From JABFRJ01 sp964389095 (lineage in GTDB: Bacteria; Pseudomonadota; Alphaproteobacteria; Rhizobiales; Hyphomicrobiaceae), in the NCBI GenBank assembly GCA_964389095.1, contig CAYMEB010000201.1, positions 1-8,883 of the forward strand: a stretch of DNA of 8,883 bases. The letters are read 5' to 3'. This document shows, piece by piece, positions 1 to 6,192 of the stretch. The position numbers were made by a program, and so were the translations under genes. Position 1 is the first letter of the stretch. The number at the start of each line of letters is the position of its first letter. A model generated the notes under the pieces. That model ran no database searches. It had not been told where the DNA came from and worked only from the letters and a program-made list of their open reading frames with translations.

Positions 1-853
1 CGACGCGCGCCTGCTCGACGGCAGCCGCGTCAACATCATCATCCCGCCGCTCGCCATTGACGGCGCCTCGGTTTCGATCCGCAAGTTCGGCAAGCGTCAG
101 ATCGGCTTCGACCAGATGGCGCAGCAGGGCAATATCTCACCTGCCATGGCGACTTTGCTGCGTGTAGCGGCACGCTGCCGTCTCAACCTAGTGGTCTCGG
201 GCGGTACAGGATCGGGCAAGACGACCATGCTCAATGCGCTGAGCGGCATGATCGACAATGGCGAGCGCGTCGTCACCATCGAAGACGCGGCCGAGCTGCG
301 TATGCAGCAGCCCCATGTCGTACGCCTGGAGACGCGTCCCGCCAATCTCGAAGGCAATGGCGAGGTCAATATGCGCGACCTCGTCAAGAATGCGCTGCGC
401 ATGCGCCCGGACCGCATCATCCTCGGCGAGGTTCGTGGTCCGGAGGCGATTGATCTCCTCCAGGCGATGAACACCGGCCACGACGGGTCGATGGGGACGC
501 TGCATGCCAATCGGCCTCGCGAGGCGCTCACCCGCCTTGAAAACATGGTGACCATGGGCGTGGCTAGCCTGCCGCCGAAGGCGATCCGCTCGCAGATTGC
601 CGGTTCGCTCCAGCTGATCGTCCAGATCAGCCGCATGCGCGACGGCGTGCGTCGGGTCACCCACATCACCGAAGTGATGGGGATGGAAGGTGAGGTCATC
701 ATCACGCAGGATCTCTTCACCTACGAGTTCAAGGGGGAGACGGTCGACGGCAAGCTGAGCGGCGCCTTCAAGAGCTCGGGTTTGCGTCCGCACTTCCTGC
801 TGCGCGCGGCCTATTACGGTCTCGACAAGGTACTGATGGAGGCGATCGGGTGA
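1..853 (+). CDS. cpaF: CpaF/TadA-family pilus assembly ATPase (5' truncated by window edge)
   Basis: This is the motor ATPase of the Flp/tad pilus, a cytoplasmic hexameric secretion ATPase (type II/IV secretion VirB11-like family) that drives pilin polymerisation at the inner membrane. The reading frame is open from base 2, so about 283 C-terminal residues of a protein usually near 450-500 residues are present and the true start lies upstream. Visible motifs, numbered from the first codon here: the DGSRVN and IRKFG segments typical of the linker to the ATPase core, Walker A GGTGSGKT at about 67-74, the Asp/Glu-containing segment IEDAAEL near 96-102, Walker B-like RIILGEVRGPEA from 138 with Glu143, and the His-box GHDGSMGTLHAN from 159. 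All core motifs are intact. The stop overlaps the GTG start of tadB by 4 nt, which suggests translational coupling. Family assignment is very secure; cpaF versus tadA is only a naming choice. Confidence 0.96.
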   Translation, partial: DARLLDGSRVNIIIPPLAIDGASVSIRKFGKRQIGFDQMAQQGNISPAMATLLRVAARCRLNLVVSGGTGSGKTTMLNALSGMIDNGERVVTIEDAAELRMQQPHVVRLETRPANLEGNGEVNMRDLVKNALRMRPDRIILGEVRGPEAIDLLQAMNTGHDGSMGTLHANRPREALTRLENMVTMGVASLPPKAIRSQIAGSLQLIVQISRMRDGVRRVTHITEVMGMEGEVIITQDLFTYEFKGETVDGKLSGAFKSSGLRPHFLLRAAYYGLDKVLMEAIG

Positions 854-1857
854 GTGCAGAGGCCGCCCACGCGCTCACGCTCGAGCAGGTGACCGTTCTC
901 ATCGCCACGGGAATGGCGACGACCGTGATCGCGCTCGGCGTGGTGTTCGGCGGCTTCTTCGCCGAGCGCCGGCTGCGCGATCGGCTCGAGGATCTCGATC
1001 GGCGCACCCGATCGGGGCCGCGCAACCTCCAGATGGCGACGCTGCGCAGAGTAGAGCGGCCGGGACGCTTGCCGACCCTCGACAAGCTCCTGTGGCGCTG
1101 GTTCCCCAATGCCAGCACGATCCGCCAGAAGCTCCAGACGACAGGCATGAACGTCACTTTGGGCGATTTCGCCTTCGCCACGCTGGCGCTGGCCATGGCG
1201 ATGGCCTTCCTGCTTTATCTCGTGCTCGATCTGCCGCCGGCGATCGCGCTTGTCGGCTCGCTATTGGTGGGCGTCGGCATCCCCAACGTCGCCGTCGGCT
1301 GGAAGGCCAAGAAGAGGGGACGTCAGTTCAATCTGCTGTTTCCGGAAGCGGTCGACCTGATCGTCCGTGCCCTTCGTGCCGGACTGCCGGTGCAGGAGGC
1401 CATCGGCACGGTCTCCCGCGACATCAAGGACCCGGTCGGCGCCATCTTCCGGCGCGCCCAGCAGGAGATGCAGCTCGGCGTGCCGATCGAGACGGCGCTG
1501 TGGCGGGTCGCCAAGACCGTCGAGACCGACGAATTCAATTTCCTGATCGTCGCGCTCTCCATTCAGCGCGATACCGGCGGCAATCTGGCCGAGACCTTGG
1601 CGAACTTGAGTTTACTCTTGCGAAGCCGCCAGCAACTTCGCCTCAAGATTCGCGCCTTCACCTCAGAGGCCCGCGCCACCATGATGATCATGGCCGGCCT
1701 GCCGTTCCTGGTCGGCGGCGGCCTGTTCCTGATCTCGCCCGAGTATATCGGCCCGCTCCTGACCACCTCGACCGGCCAGATGGTGGCTGGTGCCGCGGGC
1801 TGCAGCATGGCGCTTGGAATATTTATCATGAACAAGATCGCCACGATCAAGGTGTAG
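850..1857 (+). CDS. tadB: TadB (CpaG) inner-membrane pilus platform protein
   Basis: A 335-residue polytopic membrane protein that with TadC forms the inner-membrane platform of the Flp pilus and couples the CpaF ATPase to pilus extrusion. It has an N-terminal membrane segment (about 13-37), a basic cytoplasmic stretch, a membrane pair at about 106-126 and 130-149, a type II secretion F (GspF/T2SSF) cytoplasmic domain at about 165-275, and two C-terminal membrane segments (about 276-296 and 311-330). Characteristic motifs are FPEAVDLIVRALRAGLPVQEA (starting near 164, quoted in part) and GGNLAETLANLS (243-254). Length is normal for TadB. The start is GTG at 850, giving a GTGA overlap with the cpaF stop. 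No in-frame ATG offers a better start without removing the first membrane segment. TadC follows after a 4-nt gap, so the three genes form one transcription unit. Confidence 0.94.
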   Translation: MSAEAAHALTLEQVTVLIATGMATTVIALGVVFGGFFAERRLRDRLEDLDRRTRSGPRNLQMATLRRVERPGRLPTLDKLLWRWFPNASTIRQKLQTTGMNVTLGDFAFATLALAMAMAFLLYLVLDLPPAIALVGSLLVGVGIPNVAVGWKAKKRGRQFNLLFPEAVDLIVRALRAGLPVQEAIGTVSRDIKDPVGAIFRRAQQEMQLGVPIETALWRVAKTVETDEFNFLIVALSIQRDTGGNLAETLANLSLLLRSRQQLRLKIRAFTSEARATMMIMAGLPFLVGGGLFLISPEYIGPLLTTSTGQMVAGAAGCSMALGIFIMNKIATIKV

Positions 1858-1861
1858 GGCG

Positions 1862-2806
1862 ATGGACCTGGTCGCCTCCGAGAAGAACTTCACCGTTATG
1901 GTGGCGGCTCTTTCGATAGTCGCCTTCTGGGCCGTGTGGATTGCACTGACCTGGAAGCCGCCCATCGAAGGCCGGTTGAAGGCGCTGCGCACACGCCGCA
2001 TGAAGACGCGCAGCGAGCAGAACGCCGCTGCCAAGCCGTCGTCGAAATCGGCGTCGATCGGTGTTATGCGCAAGATCGCCGATCGTTTGAACCTGTTGCG
2101 CGGAAGCGCTGCAGATCAGACGACGCGTAAGCTGCGGCAGGCGGGATTCATCTCTCGCGATGCCGCCGTAGTCTATGTCTTCATCAAACTCGCTCTGCCG
2201 CTGACGCTCGGCTTCCTGATGATCGTGCTCACGTCGGTGACGAATCTCATCGAGATTCCCGACAACCTGCTCGCACCAATCTGCATCGGCGCGGTGCTGG
2301 CAGGATTCGTCATGCCTGAGGTCTATATCAAGAATGTAGCCAGCAAGCGCCGCGACATCCTGAACTATGTTCTGCCCGAAGGCCTCGACCTGCTGACTAT
2401 ATGCGTCGAAGCAGGCCTCAGCATCGATGCCGCCTTCCGTCGTGTGTCCCGCGAGATGCAGGGGTCCATGCCGGAACTTGCCGCCGAATTCGAGATGACC
2501 GCGCTCGAATTGACCTACCTGCCCGACCGCCAGCAGGCACTCGAGAACATGTCGGCAAGGTCGGATTCTGCAGCCATAGGCGCGCTGGTGAATGCGCTCC
2601 GTCAGACTGAAAAATATGGCACGCCGCTCGCGAGTTCCCTGCGCATTCTGAGCCAGGAATTCCGTCAGACCCGCACCTCGAAGGCGGAAGAGAAGGGCGC
2701 CCGAATGCCCGCGCTTATGACAGTCCCGCTGATGGTTTTTATATTGCCAACGCTCATCACGGTGCTTCTCGCGCCGGCAATTATGTCGGCATTCGGCTTG
2801 ACGTAA
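1862..2806 (+). CDS. tadC: TadC (CpaH) inner-membrane pilus platform protein
   Basis: A 314-residue membrane protein, the partner of TadB in the Flp pilus assembly platform. It has an N-terminal membrane segment (about 9-30), a basic cytoplasmic stretch, two central membrane segments (about 102-125 and 136-155), a GspF-type (T2SSF) domain at about 170-285, and a C-terminal membrane segment (about 286-308). Family hallmarks are LPEGLDLLTICVEAGLSIDA starting at 171, and EKYGTPLASSLRILSQEFR followed by the Ala-Glu-Glu-Lys-Gly-Ala-Arg stretch before the last membrane segment, both typical of TadC rather than TadB. The ATG follows the tadB stop by 4 nt, with a weak Shine-Dalgarno (TAGGGCG) overlapping that stop, consistent with coupled translation. 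The gene is followed by the only AT-rich stretch of the window, so this is probably the last gene of the cpaF-tadB-tadC unit or a point of differential expression. Confidence 0.94.
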   Translation: MDLVASEKNFTVMVAALSIVAFWAVWIALTWKPPIEGRLKALRTRRMKTRSEQNAAAKPSSKSASIGVMRKIADRLNLLRGSAADQTTRKLRQAGFISRDAAVVYVFIKLALPLTLGFLMIVLTSVTNLIEIPDNLLAPICIGAVLAGFVMPEVYIKNVASKRRDILNYVLPEGLDLLTICVEAGLSIDAAFRRVSREMQGSMPELAAEFEMTALELTYLPDRQQALENMSARSDSAAIGALVNALRQTEKYGTPLASSLRILSQEFRQTRTSKAEEKGARMPALMTVPLMVFILPTLITVLLAPAIMSAFGLT

Positions 2807-2901
2807 TTGCTAATTTTTTCCTAAAGTTAGGTCGTATTTTTCATTCTTTTTATGAAGTTAATTTTGTGCCTCTCAAAGGCACGCATTGATGGGAGAGGCT
2901 G
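2807..2901 (+). promoter_or_regulatory. AT-rich spacer with two mutually exclusive hairpins before the TadG-like gene
   Basis: This 95-bp spacer is strikingly AT-rich over its first 60 bases against GC-rich neighbours. It contains an interrupted palindrome CCTAA-AG-TTAGG (2820-2831) that could be an operator. Nearer the gene, hairpin A is GTGCCT (2866-2871), loop CTCAA, AGGCAC (2877-2882). Hairpin B pairs GCCTCTC (2868-2874) with GAGAGGC (2893-2899), so it would bury the strong Shine-Dalgarno GGGAGAGG (2891-2898) of the next gene. The two share bases 2868-2874, so only one can form at a time. No T-tract follows hairpin A, so it does not look like an intrinsic terminator. I see no convincing -35/-10 pair, but the composition fits a promoter or a translational control leader. 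The pairings are directly visible; the regulatory role is inference. Confidence 0.45.
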
Positions 2902-4332
2902 ATGCGGAAAGCGATTTCTCGCACGCTCGGTTCCGTGCGCTCGTGGGGGCTGCGTCTCGTCCGTGACGACAGCGGATCGATTGTCACCATCCTGGTCGCC
3001 CTGCCTGTGCTGGCTGGTACCGTCGCGCTCGGCATCGAAACCGGACAGCTCTATCGGGTGAAGCGCCAGATGCAGAGCGCCGCGGACGCCGCCGCGCTCA
3101 TCGGCTCGATGGATCGGCTCGCCTCGGCAACGACCGCGACCATCACCGCCGACGCGCGCTATGAGGCCAAGCGCAACGGCTTCGACTATCAGGCGAGCGG
3201 AATATCGGTGACGGTCAATTCTCCGCCGACGTCGGGCCCCAATACAGGCTCGACCGGTGCGGTCGAAGTGATCATCACGAAGTCGCAATCGTTCAGCCTG
3301 GGGGCTGTTCTGATCAACTGGCTCGGCGGGTCGAGCAGCAGCTTCACCATGCGCGCCCGCTCCGTGGCCGCCCAGAATACCTACACGACCTATACGACGA
3401 ACAACGAAGGCTGCATCGTGGCGCTGACGACCGCAGCGGAGCAGGGCATCAGTCTCACGTCCTTCAACAACTTCAACTCCGACTGCACCATCATCTCCAG
3501 CAGCACTGCCTCCGGCACCGATAACAATGCTTCGGTCTCGATGAGCAGCTTCAACAACGCCACTCTGAATTCGATCTGGACCAAAGGCTCGCTTTCGGTC
3601 ACGAGCTACAATCACATCACCTATGCCAATGCCAACGCACCGTTCACCAGGCAGACGAGCAGCATCACGGATCCATATTCCAGCCTGCCGACGCCGTCAC
3701 CGGGTGCCTGCACCTACAACAACTACAGCCGGTCCAGCGTCAGTTCGTTGACGCTTTCTCCGGGCACCTATTGCGGCGGCCTTCAGGTCACCGGCGTGAG
3801 CAACGTCTATCTGACGCCCGGAATCTACTACGTCGCCAATGGAGACCTGTATCTCAACAGCGTCAACAATGTGACCTGCCCCACTTGCACGACCGACAAC
3901 GGCATCGCAGTGGTTCTGACGCAGACGACCGGGAACAATGCCGACATCGGCGGGGTCAAGATATCTTCCGACAACAACATCAGCCTGAATGCCGGCAAGA
4001 CGAACACGGGCAGCTACACCGGTGTGCTGTTCTACCAGGATCGCCGTGCGAACACCGGCACGATGAGCTCGACTTCGAAAATCTTCACGGTGAGTTCGCT
4101 GAATAACGCGACCTTGTCCGGAGCCATCTATTTCCCGAACAACCGCATCGACATCGCCAGCATCAACAACTTCGGCGGGGACAGTTCGACCGGCTGCACG
4201 ATCTTCGTGGGGCGATACATCAAGTTCACGTCGTTCAACAACATCTACAAGGCCGGTTGCGGCCTTTACGGTACGACGCCGGTCGCCCTGACGACCAACA
4301 GCACGGTGACGAAGGCCCGGGTTCTTGAATAG
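2902..4332 (+). CDS. TadG-like Flp pilus-associated protein with S-x-N-N repeat (beta-helix-like) domain
   Basis: A 476-residue TadG-like protein, presumably exported with or anchored beside the Flp pilus. Residues about 20-70 are a Tad N-terminal domain: DDSGS, then a single hydrophobic segment (about 27-47), then GIETGQLYRVKRQMQSAADA, close to the family pattern in which a membrane helix runs into an amphipathic QxAADAAALAG-like stretch. Position +5 after Gly25 is Ile, not the Glu of processed pseudopilins, so cleavage by the prepilin peptidase is not expected. Residues about 160-455 are rich in Ser, Thr and Asn, with nine S-x-N-N-type repeats and the blocks SLTLSPGTYCGGL, LTPGIYYV and GVLFYQDR, which I recall from alphaproteobacterial TadG-like proteins. 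Eight cysteines (171, 195, 270, 291, 326, 329, 432, 453) all lie in this outer part and may form disulfides. The ATG has a strong Shine-Dalgarno, GGGAGAGG. The role as adhesin or anchor is inferred. Confidence 0.85.
   Translation: MRKAISRTLGSVRSWGLRLVRDDSGSIVTILVALPVLAGTVALGIETGQLYRVKRQMQSAADAAALIGSMDRLASATTATITADARYEAKRNGFDYQASGISVTVNSPPTSGPNTGSTGAVEVIITKSQSFSLGAVLINWLGGSSSSFTMRARSVAAQNTYTTYTTNNEGCIVALTTAAEQGISLTSFNNFNSDCTIISSSTASGTDNNASVSMSSFNNATLNSIWTKGSLSVTSYNHITYANANAPFTRQTSSITDPYSSLPTPSPGACTYNNYSRSSVSSLTLSPGTYCGGLQVTGVSNVYLTPGIYYVANGDLYLNSVNNVTCPTCTTDNGIAVVLTQTTGNNADIGGVKISSDNNISLNAGKTNTGSYTGVLFYQDRRANTGTMSSTSKIFTVSSLNNATLSGAIYFPNNRIDIASINNFGGDSSTGCTIFVGRYIKFTSFNNIYKAGCGLYGTTPVALTTNSTVTKARVLE
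3451..4248 (+). repeat. Nine degenerate protein-level repeats of S-x-N-N type within the TadG-like protein
   Basis: Nine copies of a hydrophobic-x-S-x-N-N-hydrophobic motif are spread through the secreted part: SLTSFNNFN (residues 184-192), SMSSFNNAT (213-221), SVTSYNHIT (232-240), QVTGVSNVY (295-303), YLNSVNNVT (317-325), KISSDNNIS (353-361), TVSSLNNAT (396-404), DIASINNFG (417-425) and KFTSFNNIY (441-449). Spacing is irregular (about 16-63 residues), and codon use differs between copies, although TTCAACAAC recurs at 3463, 3550 and 4234. This looks like a structural periodicity, such as the turn and asparagine ladder of a right-handed parallel beta-helix, rather than a recent DNA duplication. 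The motif counts are seen directly; the fold is inferred. Confidence 0.7.
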
Positions 4333-4340
4333 GCCCGGGT
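4313..4340 (+). repeat. Duplicated AGGCCCGGGT forming a GC hairpin around the TadG-like stop codon
   Basis: The 10-mer AGGCCCGGGT occurs twice, at 4313-4322 and 4331-4340. Because CCCGGG is self-complementary, the copies can pair: 4316-4321 with 4334-4339, six G-C pairs plus flanking G-U wobbles, with a loop of about 10 nt. The loop holds most of the TadG-like gene's stop codon (4330-4332) and a possible TTG start (4325). There is no T-tract after it. It may stabilise or separate the upstream message from tadE; this role is inferred. Confidence 0.4.
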
Positions 4341-4360
4341 GCTTGGACGGGAAAGCGGCG

Positions 4361-4831
4361 ATGTTGACTACATTACCTTGGCCGAAGAGCCGGCCTCTAG
4401 CTCCGGAGTGCGGCGGGAACATCCTCATCGAGTTCGCGCTCGCCCTTCCGATCATCTTTCTGTTGCTCGCGGGAATGCTCGATCTCGGCCGCTATGGTCT
4501 TCAGAAATCCGCGATGCTCCAGGGCGCCCGCGAAGGCGCACAGTACGGTGTGATCGCCTATACCGACTCGGCGAACATCAACACGACGGCGCAGAACGCC
4601 ACGGGATTGACAGGGGTTACGGCCACGAATTCGGTGTTCTGTGAATGCGTCTCGGGTACCACGGTTGCCTGCACCTCGACTTGCTCTGGCGGAACGAGCC
4701 CCCGCCGCTACATCACCGTCACGACGACCAGGACCTTCACGCCGATGGTTTCGAGCCTGAGTTTCGGGGCGTTCGGCAGTTGGACAGCGCCGAGCGCGCT
4801 AAGCGCATCGATGACGCTGCTGGTGCCGTGA
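4361..4831 (+). CDS. tadE: TadE-family pseudopilin
   Basis: A small (156-residue) bitopic protein of the TadE-like family, a minor pseudopilin needed for Flp pilus biogenesis. The N-terminal signature is CGGNILIEFALALP followed by a hydrophobic helix (about 20-40) and MLDLGRYG. The Gly19-Asn20 junction with Glu24 at +5 matches the prepilin peptidase rule (Gly, then Glu at +5). The periplasmic part (about 45-156) carries CEC (94-96), C104 and C108, plus C17 before the helix, a cysteine pattern I associate with this family and which may form disulfides. I chose ATG 4361, preceded by a Shine-Dalgarno-like GGACGGGAAAG (4345-4355). An alternative TTG at 4325 would overlap the upstream gene by 8 nt but sits in a GC hairpin loop and lacks a good ribosome site. 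The stop shares its last base with the next ATG (TGATG), indicating coupled translation. Confidence 0.87.
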   Translation: MLTTLPWPKSRPLAPECGGNILIEFALALPIIFLLLAGMLDLGRYGLQKSAMLQGAREGAQYGVIAYTDSANINTTAQNATGLTGVTATNSVFCECVSGTTVACTSTCSGGTSPRRYITVTTTRTFTPMVSSLSFGAFGSWTAPSALSASMTLLVP

Positions 4832-5244
4832 TGTCTGCTCGCTCGCGGCTGTCTGAGATGTGGCGGGATCATAGCGGCGGCGCGGCCATCGAGTTCGCGT
4901 TCGTCGGGCCGGTGCTGCTCACGCTCTTGCTGGGCGGGATCGACGTCGGGCGCATGTTCTACGTCAGGCAAGGTCTCGAGTACGCGACCGAGCAGGCCGC
5001 GCGCTACTACATGCTCAATCCGACCTCGGCGAGTTCAGCCGTCACGACTTACTTGCAGGGACAAATGCCGGGCGGGATGGGCAGCAGTATCGGGGTCACC
5101 TATACTGATTCCACCTCGTGCAACTCGAAGTCGACCGTGACGTGCACCCTGATCACGGCGACCTACTCCTTCAGCTTTATTGCAGGCTATCTGGGGTTGG
5201 GCACGCTCAACCTTCAGGCCAAGGCTCAGGCGGTACGGTATTAG
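4831..5244 (+). CDS. TadE/TadF-family pseudopilin, second copy
   Basis: A 137-residue protein of the same TadE/TadF class as its upstream neighbour. The signature HSGGAAIEFAFVGPVLLTLL is followed by GGIDVGRMFYVRQGLEYATEQAARY, the family's helix plus amphipathic tail. Cleavage after Gly16 would leave Glu21 at +5, as for a processed pseudopilin. The hydrophobic segment spans about 18-38. The remainder is Ser/Thr-rich with two cysteines (97 and 105) and ends in the short QAKAQAVRY, with no further membrane segment. It starts at ATG 4831 overlapping the previous stop by 1 nt; a GTG at 4828 directly before would add one residue and give a 4-nt overlap. By position after TadE it is the likely TadF equivalent, but the sequence alone does not separate TadE from TadF, so I give no symbol. 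It is followed by a terminator-like hairpin. Confidence 0.87.
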   Translation: MSARSRLSEMWRDHSGGAAIEFAFVGPVLLTLLLGGIDVGRMFYVRQGLEYATEQAARYYMLNPTSASSAVTTYLQGQMPGGMGSSIGVTYTDSTSCNSKSTVTCTLITATYSFSFIAGYLGLGTLNLQAKAQAVRY

Positions 5245-5285
5245 GTCGCGTTTTGCGGTTCAAATCAGCCCTTTGTTGCCAAATC

Positions 5286-5319
5286 TTGGGGCTTTGGTTG
5301 CGGAAGCCCCCAATCTTTT
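5286..5319 (+). terminator. Probable intrinsic terminator after the pseudopilin genes
   Basis: TTGGGGCTT (5286-5294) pairs with AAGCCCC-C-AA (5304-5313): nine base pairs with one bulged C, around a 9-nt loop. TCTTTT (5314-5319) follows directly, with more Ts a few bases on. This fits Rho-independent termination after the second pseudopilin gene and before tadD. Partial read-through into tadD is possible because both genes face the same way. Confidence 0.6.
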
Positions 5320-5379
5320 GATATTGTTTTGCGGCTCGTGAATTCGAGTCGGAGCCGTGGCCTGCGGACTGGGGTTGGA
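5320..5379 (+). promoter_or_regulatory. Leader of tadD with a CGGCTC/GAGCCG stem; weak promoter candidate
   Basis: Between the terminator and the tadD ATG lies a 60-bp leader. CGGCTC (5332-5337) can pair with GAGCCG (5352-5357); an alternative shorter stem CTCG/CGAG (5335-5338 with 5345-5348) competes with it. A poor promoter match exists: TTGCGG (5298-5303), 16-bp spacer, GATATT (5320-5325), overlapping the terminator. I consider the promoter tentative; the stems are simply visible pairings. Confidence 0.25.
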
Positions 5380-6192
5380 ATGAAGTTGGCGCCGATCATC
5401 AGCGCGGTTCTGGCGCTCGCCGCATCGGCGTGCAGCGCGGACGGCTCCGAGTCGAGCGGCAAGGGCGACTCCTACGAGAGTTCGGTGAAGCAGGCTGACG
5501 AGGCGCGCAAGGCCGGCGACCTCGATCAGGCCATCCCTCTCTATAGTCGCGCGCTGCAGAGCAACCCCAACGGGGTCGAAGCCAAGCTCGGGCTCGGTCA
5601 GTCCTACCTGTCGATCGGGGCTGGCGACGAGGCGGCAGCGCAGTTCCGCGACGTCCTCACCAGGCGCGGCAGCGATGCCGTGGCGCGGCGCGGTCTGGCG
5701 TCCGCGCTGCTCTCGACGGGTCAAGTCGAGCTCGCCGAGCAGCAACTCGAGGCGGCGCTCAAGTCGGACCCCAACGACTACCGCGCTCTCAACGTGATGG
5801 GGGTGGTGCTCGACATGCAGGGCCGCCACGTCGAAGCACAGGCGCGCTATCGTCGGGCCATAGAGCTTGCGCCGGACTTTTCTGCTGTTCGCAACAATCT
5901 CGGCCTGTCACTCGCGATTGTCGGGCAGGGCAAAGAAGCCATTGCCCAACTCGCGCCGCTCGCCAGCAGTTCCCGGGCCGACGGCCGGGTGCGCCAGAAT
6001 CTTGCCTTCGCCTACGCCATGGCGGGTGACCTGGAGAATGCCCTGCAGGTCAGCCGCCGCGACTTGAGCGAAGCGGCCGCGCAGCGCCAGCTTTCCTACT
6101 TTCTCCAGTTGCGTAACCTGCCGGTCGAGGCGCGCAGTGCCGAGATCCGGCGCAACCCGGCCTTTTTCCCGCAAGGCAGCCGCGGCAGCTGA
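5380..6192 (+). CDS. tadD: TadD-type TPR lipoprotein of the Flp pilus system
   Basis: A 270-residue tetratricopeptide repeat protein. The N-terminus MKLAPIISAVLALAASAC is a lipoprotein-type signal with Cys18 as the likely lipidation site; Ala at -3 makes the lipobox weaker than usual. After an acidic Ser/Gly linker come about six TPR units at roughly 32-64, 66-97, 99-131, 134-166, 168-199 and 203-233, with clear consensus in GDLDQAIPLYSRALQSNP and GRHVEAQARYRRAIELAPD. TadD lipoproteins help place the outer-membrane secretin during Flp pilus assembly. The C-terminal block with NNLGLSLAI, RQNLAFAYAMAGD and LSYF is what I recall from TadD rather than generic TPR proteins. I chose ATG 5380 because it puts the signal peptide at the very start; a TTG at 5329 would add 17 polar residues in front of it. 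The gene lies after a terminator-like hairpin and at the end of the cluster, whereas in Caulobacter the TPR gene sits between tadC and tadE. Confidence 0.87.
   Translation: MKLAPIISAVLALAASACSADGSESSGKGDSYESSVKQADEARKAGDLDQAIPLYSRALQSNPNGVEAKLGLGQSYLSIGAGDEAAAQFRDVLTRRGSDAVARRGLASALLSTGQVELAEQQLEAALKSDPNDYRALNVMGVVLDMQGRHVEAQARYRRAIELAPDFSAVRNNLGLSLAIVGQGKEAIAQLAPLASSSRADGRVRQNLAFAYAMAGDLENALQVSRRDLSEAAAQRQLSYFLQLRNLPVEARSAEIRRNPAFFPQGSRGS

Noticed and set aside
97..793. Two long minus-strand open frames opposite cpaF.
   Set aside because: Forward frame contains all ATPase motifs; the antisense translations show no family signature.
1092..1919. Forward open frame of 275 codons overlapping tadB in another frame.
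   Set aside because: Arg/Gly/Pro-rich out-of-frame shadow of tadB; no membrane segments or motifs.
2866..2882. GTGCCT/AGGCAC hairpin as an intrinsic terminator after tadC.
   Set aside because: No run of Ts follows the stem on either strand; it fits better as part of a translational leader.
2827..3615. Long minus-strand open frame (262 codons) opposite the TadG-like gene.
   Set aside because: Composition is typical of antisense shadow in GC-rich DNA; the forward frame has a recognisable Tad domain, ribosome site and repeats.
3451..4248. Repeats as a CRISPR array or recent tandem DNA duplication.
   Set aside because: Repeats are protein-level, irregularly spaced and diverged at the DNA level inside a single open reading frame.
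4645..4830. In-frame extension upstream of the second pseudopilin.
   Set aside because: It would overlap tadE by ~190 nt and place a polar stretch before the pseudopilin leader; ATG 4831 overlapping the tadE stop by 1 nt is the natural start.
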